Counted from the stretch's first letter, positions 26,701-41,700 are shown. The stretch is 64,000 bases of DNA from Cruorifilaria tuberocauda (GCA_013365365.1 JABVXU010000006.1:186001-250000); one strand, 5' to 3'. Numbers and translations: made by a program. The notes: generated by a model from the letters alone, not told the origin.

Positions 26701-29700
26701 TTGAGTCGAGCTGATCCGTTCCTGAAGGTTGACATAGTCAGGCGTTATCAATTCGCGGAAGAATATTTTCAAAATAGTGACTGTATTGAAATAGATCTGG
26801 ATGTTAAACAGTAGGCATCTCCAGATATTTGGCATATTATCACAAACTTGATGTTCATAAAAACAAAAGAAGCTTTTGAAATAAAAAGTTAAAACCAAAA
26901 TATGTCAAGATTATCGGTAAATGCCCATGATCTGTCTATTTGGAAGACATTTTCTAAAATATTCTGGCAATAATATTAATTTTCTTCTTCAGCTTAAATT
27001 TGAAGTAAAATTTTTGAATTTTTAGATTATTCAGCGGGATTTATTAGATCGACAAAGTCAACTAGAAAATTTGCAACGAAGAAGTGATGATCTTCACAGT
27101 TATCTTCCTGGAACATCAATAAATCAACCAAATACAATAATGGATCAGATTCATGATAAAATCCGTGATTTGGAAGAGAAAATAGACGCATCAATCAAGA
27201 AAAGCAGAGAGAATCTAATCGCTCAAACAAACAAATCATTGAAAATAATAGAAGTGGAAAAAGAACCGGATGTGATCTCGACTGCAAGTACTAATGGACA
27301 ATCACTTACACTTGAAGTACAGGTAATCTCTCACTTCTGTATTGCACAAAATTGTTCCTGAACTATGTATTTTTGATAACTATCTACAAGTTTCACGCAC
27401 ATTTAATTAGCCAAAAAATTCCTTAAATTTTTTTTGTTTTCGATTTTTTTTAAGAAGAGAAATGCAACATATTTCTGATGTGTGCATATTAATTCATCAG
27501 GAAGCTGAAGATGACCAATCGTGTTCGGAATTGAAGAAAGCAGAGTCAAGTAGCTCTGAACCTTTGGTAATGGCAATGAAAGTGAATGTTATCGAAGCAT
27601 CTGAATCACTCATGTCTTTGTACATCGAAATGGATGAAATTGAAAAGGAGCTAAATCAAAGTGACCCATTACCTTTCAAAGATTTGCATCAAAAGAAGCA
27701 AAAATTAGAGGTCAGTGATATGAAGGTCATTATCTCATGCTTATTTTCACATTGCATCACATATCCATAATCACAATCATTTATTTCCTTTTCCTATCTG
27801 AATCATTAACTACTTATCAGTGATTATTTATTTGTATATTATTTCAACCGCCATCCATTTACAAATTTTAATTTATCAAAAAAAAACGAGAAATAAAGTT
27901 TCTCTTTCTTTCAAAGTTCCTTTCAATCTCTCTCTTCTGTGCCAATTTTCCTACATACTGCTAATTCTTTAATTAAATATCAATAACTTTTTACTGTCTA
28001 CCTGTACATCCGCACATTGATGCAATTCATTTTTTAACCATTTTTATTTTCTTCAGCTAATAGCAGTGCTTTCTATTGATACTTAAAATACATGCTGTTA
28101 TGATTAGCATTGACAAGTATCTATTATAAGATAGGGAAGGAAGTAACGGATCATTTTACACACAAGAAAACAATTCAGTAATAGACACCGTCAATGATTT
28201 TAAGCGCTTATTTTTAACAAATTATATTTATTAAACGAATCCCGCCTAAATGTAAAACTAATTGAAGTGATTTTTAGTTAAATGATCGATTCCGTCACAA
28301 AATGTTTGAACTTAGCTAATCACGCTATATGTGTCAGCTAAATTATGGAAAAGTTCTCAAATCCATTCGAAATTAATGTGCTAAAAAATATATTTAATCT
28401 TTTTTTCATTCTAACATATTCTCTCAAGAAATATAAACTTTGAATGAAAGTTATGTAACTGATTCATTATATTAGCTGCTGAAAGAAACTTTACAATTGA
28501 AAATAGCTGTGAAATTTATTTCGTTCCTATCTTTTATAACATTTTTTCGATCGAATGTTTGTCTCAACATTTTAAAAAGCGCAGCCATCCAACTTTCAAT
28601 AATTCAAAAGGAAAGACCAATTTGATCGTCCTTTTTAAGAATTAATTTAATATAACTTTATTTCTTACATGAAATTTTGATAATATTCAATAAATGCTTA
28701 AGAAATTGATTTTTTAATCGTAAAAGAGAACTTTACATTGGATTTCTCTAAGAAGAGTGAGATTTTAGTTGGGATTGAAAAGAGAAGGGAAGTTTAGGAT
28801 ATTGAATGTGAGGCAGCCTTTCTGAAGGAAACACTCGAAGAATTTGTTTGTTGTTTGTGAGGGAAAAGCATCATCATTGGTTGGTTGTTGGTGAAGCATC
28901 TATGCTTCACCAACAAAGCTGTTCTTTAGTAAACTTTAAGAATTAATTAGTTCATTCAGATCATTATCAATTCATTTCCTTTTTTTTATTTAGTGTTTTC
29001 ACTTATTTATTTATTTCCATTGTAAATCCCATAGCTATTTTTAGTTTTTATTTAATTATCTTAAAAGCATACTAGCTTCTTATTCCTGAAATCAGACCCA
29101 TTTCGATTTCCTTGTTGTTATTACCTATGTTAATTCAAGTGTTAGATTCAGGTTAGATGAGTTTGAATTGATTGAAGGATGGAGTAAAAACCATCAGTGA
29201 TAAATTAAAATTAGTGAGATTAGAGTAGTTTTGTTTCAATGAATTTGCTGAACAATTTGATGAAAATAATTAAACTAAAATTCTTGTATTTCTCCAGATT
29301 AATTTATTTATCAACAGTAGTATTTTTTAATATTTTTACTTCTTCATTTCAGTCAGATTGTTTTTCAATTGATATTATCTATACCAATCTTCACCTGGTC
29401 AGGAATAATCTGAATGAAATATAGAGATATGTAGCTTCCACTTCTTATCATTTCGACCTTCACTTTTAAACATATCTTTTCCTATTTTAGTAAATCTAGA
29501 AAGTTGAAGTTGTTTTCAACTTTTTGATGCTTCTTTAGAGTCAATCAGCTTGAATTTAATAAACAAAGTGAAACAAACCATCCGTACATGGCACTCTCCA
29601 AGCCTTCACTTGGCTATGTATTAACTTTTTTCGGAACCTCAAACTTTCGTCTAAGTCATTCTATTTTTAGGACATGAATGAAAGCTTCAAAAAGGTCGAG

Positions 29701-32700
29701 CGTGCGATTGACGATTCACAGATGACAATGGATTTGGTGGAAAATGAAGCGGCACGTGAGCGGCTTGAAGTGCTTCGAGAGTGGAAGGATCGTCGCTCGA
29801 AGTAACCATTCTTCCCAAATCTTTTCTAATACATAGATAGGTTTAATTACTATACCAGAAAACTTTTTCGACAATTTGACAATTTTTTGAATTTTAATCT
29901 CGATCGATTTTGCATCGGCCCTTTAAGCATTAAATCTAACTTATTCTTGGAAGGGTATAGAGGACTGAATAAATATGGGTAGTTTTGCTTAGTGAATGCT
30001 ACCATCCGTCGCTTAATATAACTTGCATAGAATGTATTACTGTGGGAAAGGAACGAAAGGAATTTTTTTTTGGAATCATTAGCATATTTGAAAATGATAA
30101 AATCATTCATGTTTCAATTATCTTCTACTTACAAGTCTATATGGTTTATTGTTATGTTAATATAAAGCTTTTTTTAGTGAAATAAATGAACTGATAAAAG
30201 CTAAAGATAGCGTAGAAGAAAGCATGGAAATCAGCCAAAAGCTACTAAATGAGATTGATAAAGCACTAGCTGAAATTGATAACCGGAAGAAATCACCGGA
30301 AATGGAGGAATTGGAACATTCCGCGTTATCTTTAGAGGATCATTTACAGCGAGCTTTGGCACAAATACAACATACTTCTCTAAAAGTTAGATTTTCCGGT
30401 CAAATTCAAAAGCGAGAAAAATAGGAAATTAATTCCGCTTTTGGATAAATATCGTATCCTCAAAATTATTTTATTACTATTGCAATGAAAACAGAAATTT
30501 GATTGATAGATTTTAGGATTGTGAGAAGATCCAGAAATTCATTAACGATTAATTATTTCGTTTTATGCTGCATGATACATAATAATAGGATAAACACAAT
30601 GTACACGGTTGAAATATATCTATAAAGGGTGAATGAAAAATCAAATTAATTCATTTATGATCAGAGAGCGGTAATTTATGAATATCACAAAAATTTATTA
30701 TTATTTTGTTGTTTTAATTTCAAAAATATCTGGAAATATGATACTTTTATTTTAAACAAATAAATAAATTGTTCAGGCAGAACCAATACTGACACAAGTA
30801 GATGAGAAAGAAGCTACTCAGCTTCGTGATAGACTACGAAATATTGGTGAGCAGTGGAAAGAGTATGAAAATCTTGTTCGGGAAAAGAGACGCCGACTCG
30901 ATGAACGTTTTGCAGACGAATCAGAATTAAATGATCAAATAGAATTACTTCAGTTTTGGTGCGTTATTTTTAATAAGTTAGGTGTGAATGATATATGCAA
31001 ACGTTGTTTCAAGATCTCAAGTTGATATGTTTGGGAGTTTGGATTTTATCAATTTTAAGTAGTAATTTGTAAATTTCTTCAAAAATAACTGATTAAAGAT
31101 GTATTACTTATAAGCTTTGTTTAAGGCTTATAAGTTTAAAAAAAATTAATTTAAAATGATATAAATTATTTTTGGAAAAGTTGATTACTTTTTAACGAAA
31201 ATTCAATACTGTTTTCAATTGAATGATTAAACATTTGACAAAGAGAGTTCTTTTGATAAATTCTTCTTTTGAGGAAACTGTCTGAGATGGTCGTAGCTTA
31301 TCAATTATAACTTAGTCATTTTTAACTTTTGTGAGGTTGTGATTGAATTGAACGAAGGATGACAGAAAGATAAGCGCTAAAAGAGTTTGAATTCAACTTT
31401 CTTCATTTAAATAGTTCCATTTCAATTTTTTTCATATTTAAAAAAAATTTTCGAATTATAAATCATTGTGAACTAAGATTGAAGGTGTGATGAAACGGAA
31501 ACGGAATGTGCCATCGTTATCAGTCCATTGAATTTGTCGGTCTTAAAAGAACTCTCATCAAAATTAGAGGTTCCTGTTGTAAAATCTTTTTTTCTTGTCA
31601 ACATTCTGTTCCATCTCAAAATTATATTTTTTGAACTCGCTCTAGAGAAAATTTTATCATCATATCAATGGTTAAAATGATTCTACATTTAATCCATTTT
31701 CTAGTTAAGCATTCTTTGATTTCCATAAGAAAAGTAGAATTGTAAAATGAAAGAACGTTTAGCTCTAAAATTCATTTACAAAAATATTTCAAAAAAATTT
31801 TTGTTTTTGTTTCTATGATGAATCAATTTCAGGAACGTTTAAACGGTTATGAAAAAAAACATGCAAATTTACAAATCATTGAACATTTGAAAGATCATTT
31901 AATTAATGCCCAAATGACGGATCCAACTAATAAACATCGAATACGACGAGCCGTTTCCGAAATTGGAAAACGTGTCAGCTCGGTAGATTACTTTATGATA
32001 ATGAATTTTTAACTTTTCAAAGAATCAGGTTATACCAAAAACATTATTTTCAAGAGTTTCATAATAGCTAATATAATTATTGCATCATTTCATTGGTATT
32101 TACAATTTTGTTTTAAAACAAAATTCCTGTTTATCCAAGTCTATTCTTTATGCTTTAAATTGTCTCCAAACTTTTGTCAATGAAATTGGGAAATCTGATC
32201 ATTGATTATTTGTGGAACTTTATTTAAGCTTTTTGCTTAGAGCCAATTAGTCCACTCGTTAGGTCTTCCAAAATATTTTCAATTTCTTCTTTCTCTTAAA
32301 TAAAAAGTTTCCAGGATGTAAATATACTGAAATGCTATGAAAATGGAAAAATTTTTTTTGATTTAATCTGAACTTCTATCATTTACTTTCTTTTCAATAC
32401 TTTTTTGTGAAATAAATGTTTTAGATTCGGAGCCTTTTGCGTGACCGAAAATTAGAACTTGACAGTGAAGTAAATACTGCCGAAAATTTCCACAGTGATT
32501 TGAATAAATTGAAAAAATTTTGTGAACGAACGGAAAAAGCAATTCAGTTGTAAGTTCATTGGTTACATTTTTAATTTATTAACTGTTATAATTAAATTGA
32601 AAGGGAATCGTATTTTCTTATTTATTCTCTATTTTTATTTATTTTTACTTTATCAATATATTACTGAGTTTGAGGCAGTTATAGCAACTGTTTTTTTTCA

Positions 32701-35700
32701 TTAGTTAATTCTATTGATTTTATTTTATTAAATTTATTCTATTGAAAAAAAACTGATTAAACAATTTAAATTGAATTTAAATTAATTAAATAATTTAAAG
32801 ATATTTAACACAAATTTTGCCTAATCATATTACTTCACTAGTTATATTTTAATTCAATTTTCTTTCAGTTCATATCTGTCATTAATTAAATTTATGTTCC
32901 CATTTTAAAGATAAATTAAAGGATAAAATAATTGTTTTATGCATTTTTTAATTAGTTAAGTTCATTTTTGTTGCACGAAATAGTTTAGGGTAGAAAGTGC
33001 AACAATTTTTGTACCGTCCGGTACCGATTTGGATTACGTTCGTTTGCATGAGGCGGAAACCGATGAAATTGCTAAAAGAGTGGAGCAGCAATGGAAAGAT
33101 TCTTCTTCAGGAGGATCGCCAATCGATGATCATCTCAAGATTGTTAGTTTTAACATCATTTATGGAAATTTGACAATTTTTTAGAATTTAACGAAACAAG
33201 ATAATTAGTGAATTTTTATGATCAGTCGAATCATTCAGTTTCAAATATAAATGTGATTTTAAGTGACTCATAGTATCCAAGTATAAAAAATCGATGTATT
33301 CCACCTGTGAAGAACTGATAAGGAAAGAAAAGAGATAGAGAGGGAGTTGCGGCTTCTTCAGTGATTTATGGTAAAAAAAATTGCGTCGGTAACTTCAGGC
33401 AGTGGAATTCATCATATGTCTATCTTAGTCCTTTCAGATGACAGCAATAATATCAGTGATACAATCATTTTTACATTCTTGACGGCATAATTGTTAAAAT
33501 TACTTATCACAAATGAAATTTCCTTTTTTGCTTCACTTGGATGGATTTTATTTTCTTCCGAAATATTACTCAATTAGTATAATAAAATCCTCCATGACGG
33601 AGAATTTGTCATACTAATAAATTTATAACTTTGAAATAGTTAGATTTTCAATTTGGAATAGAGTGAAAGATTGTTTCATTTCCTCTATACTATTTATGCT
33701 TTTTCACTTTTCAGAAAATTATTTATGGCTTGTAAATTTTAATTTAATATTTAATGACAAGTAATTCATATTTATGAAAGAAGAAAGCAAAAAGAATTTG
33801 TTTCATCTGTGTACATAAATTTATACCGGTTAAAATACAAGTTGAAATTTAATGCATGTTTTTGGAGAATTTGATAAAAATTTTTCCAGATTGTAGAAAA
33901 TATTTTGCGTAAGTGGAGCAAGAATAAAGAAAAATTAGCCGTCACATCCTGTTTACCAACTCTTGAACATGATTCATCGTCAGTAACTTCAGGTATGTTT
34001 GCGCATTTTTATCTCATGTAATCAGAATCCAAACATTTCACTTATGATTTCTCTGAATTTCATGAAATAAGGCTGAGTAATATGCATGAGTGAATGGACA
34101 AGAAGTGTCTGTTTCAATAATAAATTTTAATAATTTAAGAATAATTTTGGGGGAAGGTTAGTAATTATTCTTCCTATCTCAATTCTAAGTGAGGATATTG
34201 TTTCAGAGGCGATGGGAGAAGAAGAATTGACCAGCAGGACACGAACCGTTCTATCAAGTATCACTGAAGAAAAAGAATCTCATGGAAGTGAGTATGGAAC
34301 TTTAAATGAATCTGTAACGCTTGAGGAATCGATCGCACCAAATCTGTCACCCAAAGAGCGGCTTCTAATGGACAACATCATACACGTAGGACATTGGTTA
34401 ACGGAAACGGAACGTGACGCATCGCTGACCGTCGACTTAGCCGATTCGGAATGCATAAGAAATGCAGTCGTTCAAATGCAGGTTTATTACTCGTTTTTTC
34501 TTTGCGCAGTTACTCGATATTTATTGCTAATTTCAAGAGATGTTTTGTTGTTCATGTTTGCAAAACATATGAATAAAAGATTTCCTGATCAAGGTAGAAA
34601 TTACGAACTCCTTTAAAATATTTTTGCTAAACAAGTATAGGCGTAGCATAATCAATGTTAGTATATTATTTCATGTATGTCTAATAGTTCTAAAGATTAA
34701 TTTTACGATTTAGATTTAACTAAAATTAATGAAAAAGTTTAAATAATTGGAAAAAATGTAACAACAATTTTGGCTCCAAGAAAACCTTTTTTTAAGGCTT
34801 TTATTGATCAATTAAAAATGCGTAATTTGGATTTGATCCGAATTTTGGATGAAAGTCAAAATAAAATAGTTCGAGAAAGGAGTGAAGTAATGACAGTGGA
34901 ATGTAATAAAATAATGGGCGAATGTCAAAGAAGAAAAATGACATTGGCTAAAATGTTGGAAGAAAGTCGAGCTTGGGATAAGTTAAGAAAAGCATTAACT
35001 ACTTGGCTTACCGATGCTCAGGAAAGGTTTGTTTTCTCCTTTCTTCCCCAAAATATAAAAAAACTCGTTAGTGAATTCTTAATCAAAAATTTAATTGTAT
35101 ATTACTTTTATTCTTTTCTCTCTCTCCTCCTTTCTCTTTCCCTGTATATTTTTACTTTTGTTGCTTTTAATAATAGAATAAAAATGAAAATATGCAGAGT
35201 AATTGATGGCAGTAAAGTGGATGCCGCCGATATACAAACACTAAAGGAAGAACTCAGTGAGATTCACGGAATAGCGGGAACAGCGGCAGAAATGAAATTA
35301 AAGATGGATGAGTTGAATGAGCGCAGTAACGCTCTGTTGGACAATTACCGCGCTGATGAAGGACATAACTTATCTCATGCAATTTCAAAATTGAATGCCT
35401 TATGGAGTAAATTTAATGATAAGTAAGCGTTTGCTTTCATATTTTCAAGTTCCAAGTTCTACTCGTTGATCCTTATCAAATAGCGAACTGTCATGGATAA
35501 AATACTTTTTTTATCGATTGTGAATATAGATAATTTGTTCTCAATTTGTTCTCAATTACATGTCAAAAAACATGATTTATTAAATTTTGAAAAAAATATT
35601 CGCTCTCTTTAATTTTTATCAGATTTCCTCTAAGTTTTTTGAGAGCTTTATTTTTAGTTCTGATAAGTTTCAAATATTGATTCCTGAAAATTTCAAAACC

Positions 35701-38700
35701 TAAATGACTGAATGGAATATATCTGTTAGTTAAGAAAGTTAAAAACAGTTTAAAAAAATCAAGAGATAAGGGTAAATTACAGTGTTCGTATTCGACGAGC
35801 GGTATTAGAGGCAGCTGTTCGAGCAAGAACTGATTTTCATTCCGCTCTTGAACAACTGGAAGAATGGATGAATGGTGTTGAAGTATCTTTGGTAGAATTG
35901 AATGAAATAACAATGAATACACAAATGCTTAAAGATTCTGTCAAAAGAAAGAAATGGATTGAAGATGAGAAAGTGAAAGTTGACATTGTTTGCAGAAGCT
36001 TGTTAATTGAATTTAATTTAATTTTTCTAATTTACAGATAGAATTAAAAAAAAGAAATATGAATTCGAAAAAGATAGTAAAAAAGTTAAGACTTTCTCAA
36101 TGTGTAAGATTACAACGATAAAAATGATTTCTTTTTTGTTGCATGTTGAACTTAAGGTACAGACGAAATAACTTTATATAGCGAACATTAATGGATATTT
36201 TGAGAAAGTTAAACATAAATTAGGATAAAAATTAAGTGTAAACAATATATTAATAGAATTACAGAGTGTGCGAGCTGATATAAATGCTCATAAGGATGTT
36301 ATCGGATCGGTAGAAGAAATGGGTGCTCAGTTAACACGTAGAGTGGAAGACATCAAAGAACGAGAACAACTCAAAGAACGCTTAAGTCATATTGACATCC
36401 GATGGCGACATCTAGTGGGATTAGCCGATGCTATCAGGTGACTTTTTTTTGTAATTTTCATTTTGTATAATCTACAGATGAATATATAGAAGCGCCACAA
36501 CGATATTCAGAATTATTGTCCGGTTTTCATAATATCTGCGTTGCTGGCATAGATTTATGATAGTTAGATATCAGCGCTTATATTTTTCTTCCACATTACT
36601 TTTTTTGCATAGTAAATCCTGATCATTTATATTAGTTGATGTGAGATCTTTCAGTCGAATACTACTGTTTACTTCATCTCACAAAAGATTTGTAATAATC
36701 AGATTCGTAAATTGAAAATGGACATTATTCAGTCTTTAATAAGACAAAGAAGATGTTTTTAATGGAAAATCGGACAAATTGCATCTATTAATTTATTCCT
36801 CACTTCTATTTTCGTTTCAGGACTCGTCTAATGAATGCCCAGGAAGAATGGGAGAAATTATTCATGCAAATGGCTGAAAATTTATTTTGGGCTGAAGCGC
36901 AAAGTAAAGCATTACTTGAGGAACAACCAGTCGGTGGTTCATTAGCTCGAGTACAAGAGCAGACTAATTTCGTTCAGGTATTATTTCGTTCATCTATTTT
37001 TTTTCATTTTTCAAAAATTAACCGTATAATCGCACACACACACGTACATACACGCACCAGACACACGCACAAGCAGATCACGCTTGTGATATAATTCAAA
37101 TGCATACTGAAATATGAAATTAGGATGCTTTTTTCAAACTTAGTTGGTAGTAAATTCATTCTGTCGTACAGCTTTTTGATGCTTTGTAATGTGCTAGAAA
37201 TAGTCGTTTTGAATAAAGTAAAATAACTTTCATATACATTGGCTTGAAACAGTCCCATAGTATACTCATTTTGAAAAACATAATTTGTATTAATGCATAA
37301 TCTAATATAGAGTATCAGCTTTGTTTTTCTGATATCCGAAACATTTTAGATCGTATTTTTAAATCATCTTTTATTTTAATTCAAAAAATGGAAGAATATT
37401 TTTTAGAAACTGGAACATGAAATGAAACTTCGTCAGCGTGATGTTGACGAATGTGTGACATTGGCGCATAGTTACCTTATGCAGAATGATCTGCGACCTC
37501 GAATGAGAAGCTCGAGCACTTTGGCACCAGATGAGGAAAATGGCTAGTATTTTTTCTCGTTTGTAAAATAAATTTTGATAGCTCTATTATAGCTCCTATT
37601 AATACTACATTTTGTTTTTTCAATTTTTTAAAAAATTCTATCGAATGCATAATTCCTTTGATTAATTTCATTATTCATAAGACTCAGTTTACTTATAAAA
37701 GCATTAATCTGCAATCTTTTGTACTTAAAAAAAAATATGCATCAGAGATAATTGCAGTGTTTAAGAGTTCGTTCAGAGGAGAGATAAAATAGTTTCATTT
37801 TTAAGCTAAAATGTTTTATGATTTCAGATGACGAGAATATGGAACTAAGACGTATTGGTATTCAAATTAAATCTGATAGTGATCGTTTAGTGCAGGAATG
37901 GAGTGAATTACGCGAACAGTTGAATGCCTGGGCACGTATCATTCATGATGCAAATGCAAAAATGGAGAAATTAGCATCAGCGATTGCTGAATGCCAGCTA
38001 ACACTATCAAATATGGAAGAACGAATGGAACAGCTTAAACCTATCGAAGAGTTAAGACTAGAAGAGTTAACAATAGCGGTTGATGAAAGTGAACAGCTGA
38101 AAGAGTATTTAGCTCGAACACGAATGTACATTGATGATGCTAATGATTGGAGTGGACAGCTATTAGCATCAGATGTCGAATTGGCATCTGAGCCGAGTGC
38201 ACAACTGAGATCAATCAATGATAGGTATACTATTTGTTTTCGGAATTAAAAGTAATAATGATCTTGTCATATGTGTATGCATATGTAAATAAATGTCTCC
38301 ATGCCAGAAAATTTTTTTATTATCTTTTCGACCAAAGGAAATCCTTAAAAAAATAATTTCATTAATAAGTAATCTTCTAAAAAAAAAGAACCAAAGATAC
38401 TTCTGTTTTAGTCAATAATTTTTCTCTAATCAATTATTGAAGATAGCATTTAGTCTATATAAAAATGCTTCCTGTCATATAATTCGCTTCAATTCGAACT
38501 GTGCCAATTTTATCCCATTTTTACTGATCAATTTTTTTCTCAGACTTGTAAATGACAAATTAAAGAAAAAGTTCACGTAAAACCATCTTCTCATAAAGAA
38601 TTCAAACTGTCTTTGTGTCATTAACTTTTTTAATCTGGAGATTTCGATGATAGAAATTATTTTCGACAATGATATACATATTTCTTAAGGAAATCGTACT

Positions 38701-41700
38701 TAAGCTAATTAATATTTACTTTTTTGAGACACGTGTTTTACAAAACAGTTCATCGCGTTCTGAAGAAATTTAAATTACAAAAGAATGGAAAAATAATAAT
38801 AATTAGAATAAATATAAAATTAATGCTTCCATGGTTTTCCGTTCATTCGTTTTTTTTCCAGAAATTAGTCCATTGAAACTCTTTCATTCTTAAAAACTCT
38901 CACTGATATGCTTCTCTTTTGTTTGCTGCAATTACAGCGAATTGAATATTATTATAGCGAAATTTAGGAATAACTTTTCTCTTTATTGAGGATTCTTTTG
39001 AAACTAGAAGATTTTATGAGAATTTTTTATCGCTTTCTGCTAATGAACTCTAAAGATAATCATTTAATAGTATAGTTTTATCACATTAACTTTTGAGATT
39101 TGATTTTTAATTAATCAATGAGTAAAAATTGACGTGATTTTAGACTTCCATTTATTTCACTATCTCGTCAAATTATGTTGAAATCTTGTCAGAATTTTGC
39201 CATATGTTATCGAAATTTTGTTAAATCTTGCTAGGACTTTGTTGAAAATTTGTTAAAATTCACCAAATATTGTCAAAACATTGATAGTATTAATATAGTA
39301 TTAATATGGCTCCGTGTTGGGGATATTTTAATTTTAGATCATTTTTTCCTTCTCATTACGGAGCATTAATTCTTTTTTTAATCATAGTTTTCAAGAAAGA
39401 TACACTATTTTTCAAAAAAAAAAACATACTATTATGTTTATTTTAGGATGACGAAGTTAAAATCTGATTTACACATTCGTGCGACGGCTTTGGAACGTGC
39501 CATGACCGATTTTGGCCCATCAAGTCAACATTTCTTAAGAGATAGTGTTCAGCCACCTTGGCAGAGAGCTGTTTCAGCTTCTAATCATTTACCTTATTAC
39601 ATTAAGTAAATGTTAATTGTTCTCCGAACTAATTTTCTAAGATTAAAGTTTATTGCTAACAGAACAAATGAAAATTTTATAAAATACCTTTATAAAAAAA
39701 AATTTTATAAAATTATAAAATATAATGATTGTATTATAACATTTGAGAACAATTAAAATCGTTGCAACTTATAGTCATGGAACAGAAGTAACTCAGTGGG
39801 ATCATCCAGTAATGGTTGAGATTATGGAAGAGTTAACAACCTTTAATCAAGTCAAATTTAGTGCTTATCGTACAGCAATGAAATTGCGAGCGATCCAGAA
39901 ACGCCTCTGTTGTAAGCTTTTTAGTTATCATTACTGTAGATTAGATCTGATGCTAATATCTATTTATGTGTCTTCGCGGTAACGTAAGTTTACTTATTGT
40001 GTTGAATTGGAATGATGGTATCTTCTTACACAAATATTTTTTCATGTTTTGAAAGTGGTGGATTTCAGTGGATTTGATAACTTTGGAAGACGTGGATTCG
40101 AAGTTGCAAACGCTAAATTTAATGTTAGGCGAACAATGCTTATCGATGAAAGATGCGGTAATGTGTCTGGTTCCGCTATTTGAAGCGGCACAAGAAAAGT
40201 ATCCCAAATTGATAAATTCTATACCGTTGGCTGTTGATTTATTGCTCAATTTCGTCTTGAATGTATTCGATCCGTGAGTTTTAATTTTTTCTCTTTTTTC
40301 GAGTTCCTTATTTTTAGTAAACTTAAATTGAATCAGTAATAAGAGTTTTGATGGATGAATGAAACTTAGATATGAATTATGTTTTTTTGGAACGAAAAAG
40401 TATTAGTAGTATCCAATGGTCACTCTTACTATAATAATGGTTTAAGTTATTTTCGGTTTTCTTCTACAAATAGTCCTTAATTACTTAAAAAATTGGACCA
40501 GCTAACATCACCTATACAAAAACTCCTATACACGACTGATTCAAGAAATTTATCTTTAACCGAAATCTAATTCCAAATACTTCGATTATTACTTGTAGTT
40601 TGAAGCGACAATAATTACAATCAATTCAAATTGCACTGATTTTTCAGAGCACGTGATTGTATTTTACGGACATTTTCATTTCGTGTGCTATTAGCTACAC
40701 TATGCAATTCAAATCTTGAAGATAAATATAGATGTAAATTTTTTATTCTCTTAATTCAAATATTTATTTTTAGCACATTGCCATTCCTTCTCATCTTAAT
40801 GCCAAATATTCATTTATTCTTAATGATTAACAAATGTTTGATGAAAGATTTCTTTTTAGAAGTTGCTTTAGATTATTTCAACAATTAAACATTTCAGATT
40901 TATATCAACTTATTGCTAACAATGAAGGTGTTGATCACAAGAAACTTGCTCTTCTCTTATACGATATAATTCACGTAGCTTTGGCCTTTTCAATTTTTAT
41001 CAAAAATTTATGCGTTATATAACTTTTGAGAAATATATATGTTTGTTTACAGGTATAATGTTCTGAAAAATGGTTCAGCGTTGTTTGAGAGTCTTTTCTA
41101 ATCCTAATAATTTAATTAACACTAAAGATAGAAATTTCAATAATCATCTATAAACTAAATTAGAAAAATGTTGCTGGAAGAGATATTGCACTAAAAAGCA
41201 CTAAATTATCCATCCGAAATATCGTTAAGAGTTTTTTCAAAATTTTTTTCAGATCCCACGATTTTTCGGCGAAGCAGCAGCGTTTGGTGGTTCAAATGTG
41301 GAGCCATCAGTGCGATCATGCTTTGAAACGGCGAAATATCCACGATCGATTTCAATCGATGAATTTCTAAATTGGTTGAAAAAAGAACCACAAAGTATTG
41401 TTTGGTTACCTGTCATGCATCGGCTAGCTAGTGCTGAATTTGCTAAACATCAGGTAGTATTTGCATTAAAAAAGCAAATAAAAAGTAAAATCCAAAATTC
41501 TATTTTATTTTCATTCTCTGAATTATCTGATTTGGGAAAATTTAATTGATAAAGAAGAAAAAGTTTACCAAAATATTCTTTTAAATTGAACATAAATTTC
41601 TGTTAATGCTTTCTTATAGTTTATTCCTTCTTTAGCACTAATTTTTTTGAAGTTTATCAATTTACAACTATATCAAAATGAACCACTTACAATTGTATAA

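Larger units (their letters stand above)
9787..38224 (+). other. dys-1: dys-1 segment 2: spectrin-repeat rod (exons 8-54)
   Basis: Exons: 9787-9960, 10152-10243, 10606-10776, 11212-11338, 13253-13353, 13677-13800, 15465-15725, 15955-16083, 16522-16734, 16928-17120, 17390-17586, 18100-18258, 18431-18658, 19029-19257, 19780-19880, 19951-20037, 20204-20410, 21445-21474, 21775-21897, 22787-22978, 23310-23447, 23858-24048, 24121-24268, 24563-24657, 24721-24814, 24995-25114, 25333-25551, 25739-25885, 26111-26254, 27026-27322, 27501-27710, 29671-29801, 30178-30385, 30777-30958, 31485-31569, 31833-31982, 32425-32549, 32989-33142, 33890-33992, 34207-34481, 34797-35026, 35198-35422, 35783-35972, 36265-36437, 36821-36977, 37407-37542, 37828-38224. 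Heptad-rich helices carry the tryptophans typical of spectrin repeats, for example [29 protein letters not shown] and IRWRHLVG. Serine/threonine-rich stretches near 16000-16600 and 34210-34330 look like hinges. Confidence 0.85.

Noticed and set aside
28885..28916. microRNA hairpin interpretation of the palindrome
   Set aside because: The spacer is only two bases and the stem only 15 bp, too short and too tightly closed for Drosha/Dicer processing.
35563..35922. 119-codon minus-strand open frame
   Set aside because: It overlaps dystrophin exon 35783-35972 on the opposite strand and continues into AT-rich intron. It has no domain signal.
37031..37078. CRISPR-like or structured repeat
   Set aside because: It is a simple interrupted CA microsatellite in an intron, with no spacer/repeat periodicity.
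37943..38218. 91-codon minus-strand open frame rich in serine and alanine
   Set aside because: It is the exact antisense of the large dystrophin exon 37828-38224, which is clearly coding on the plus strand.
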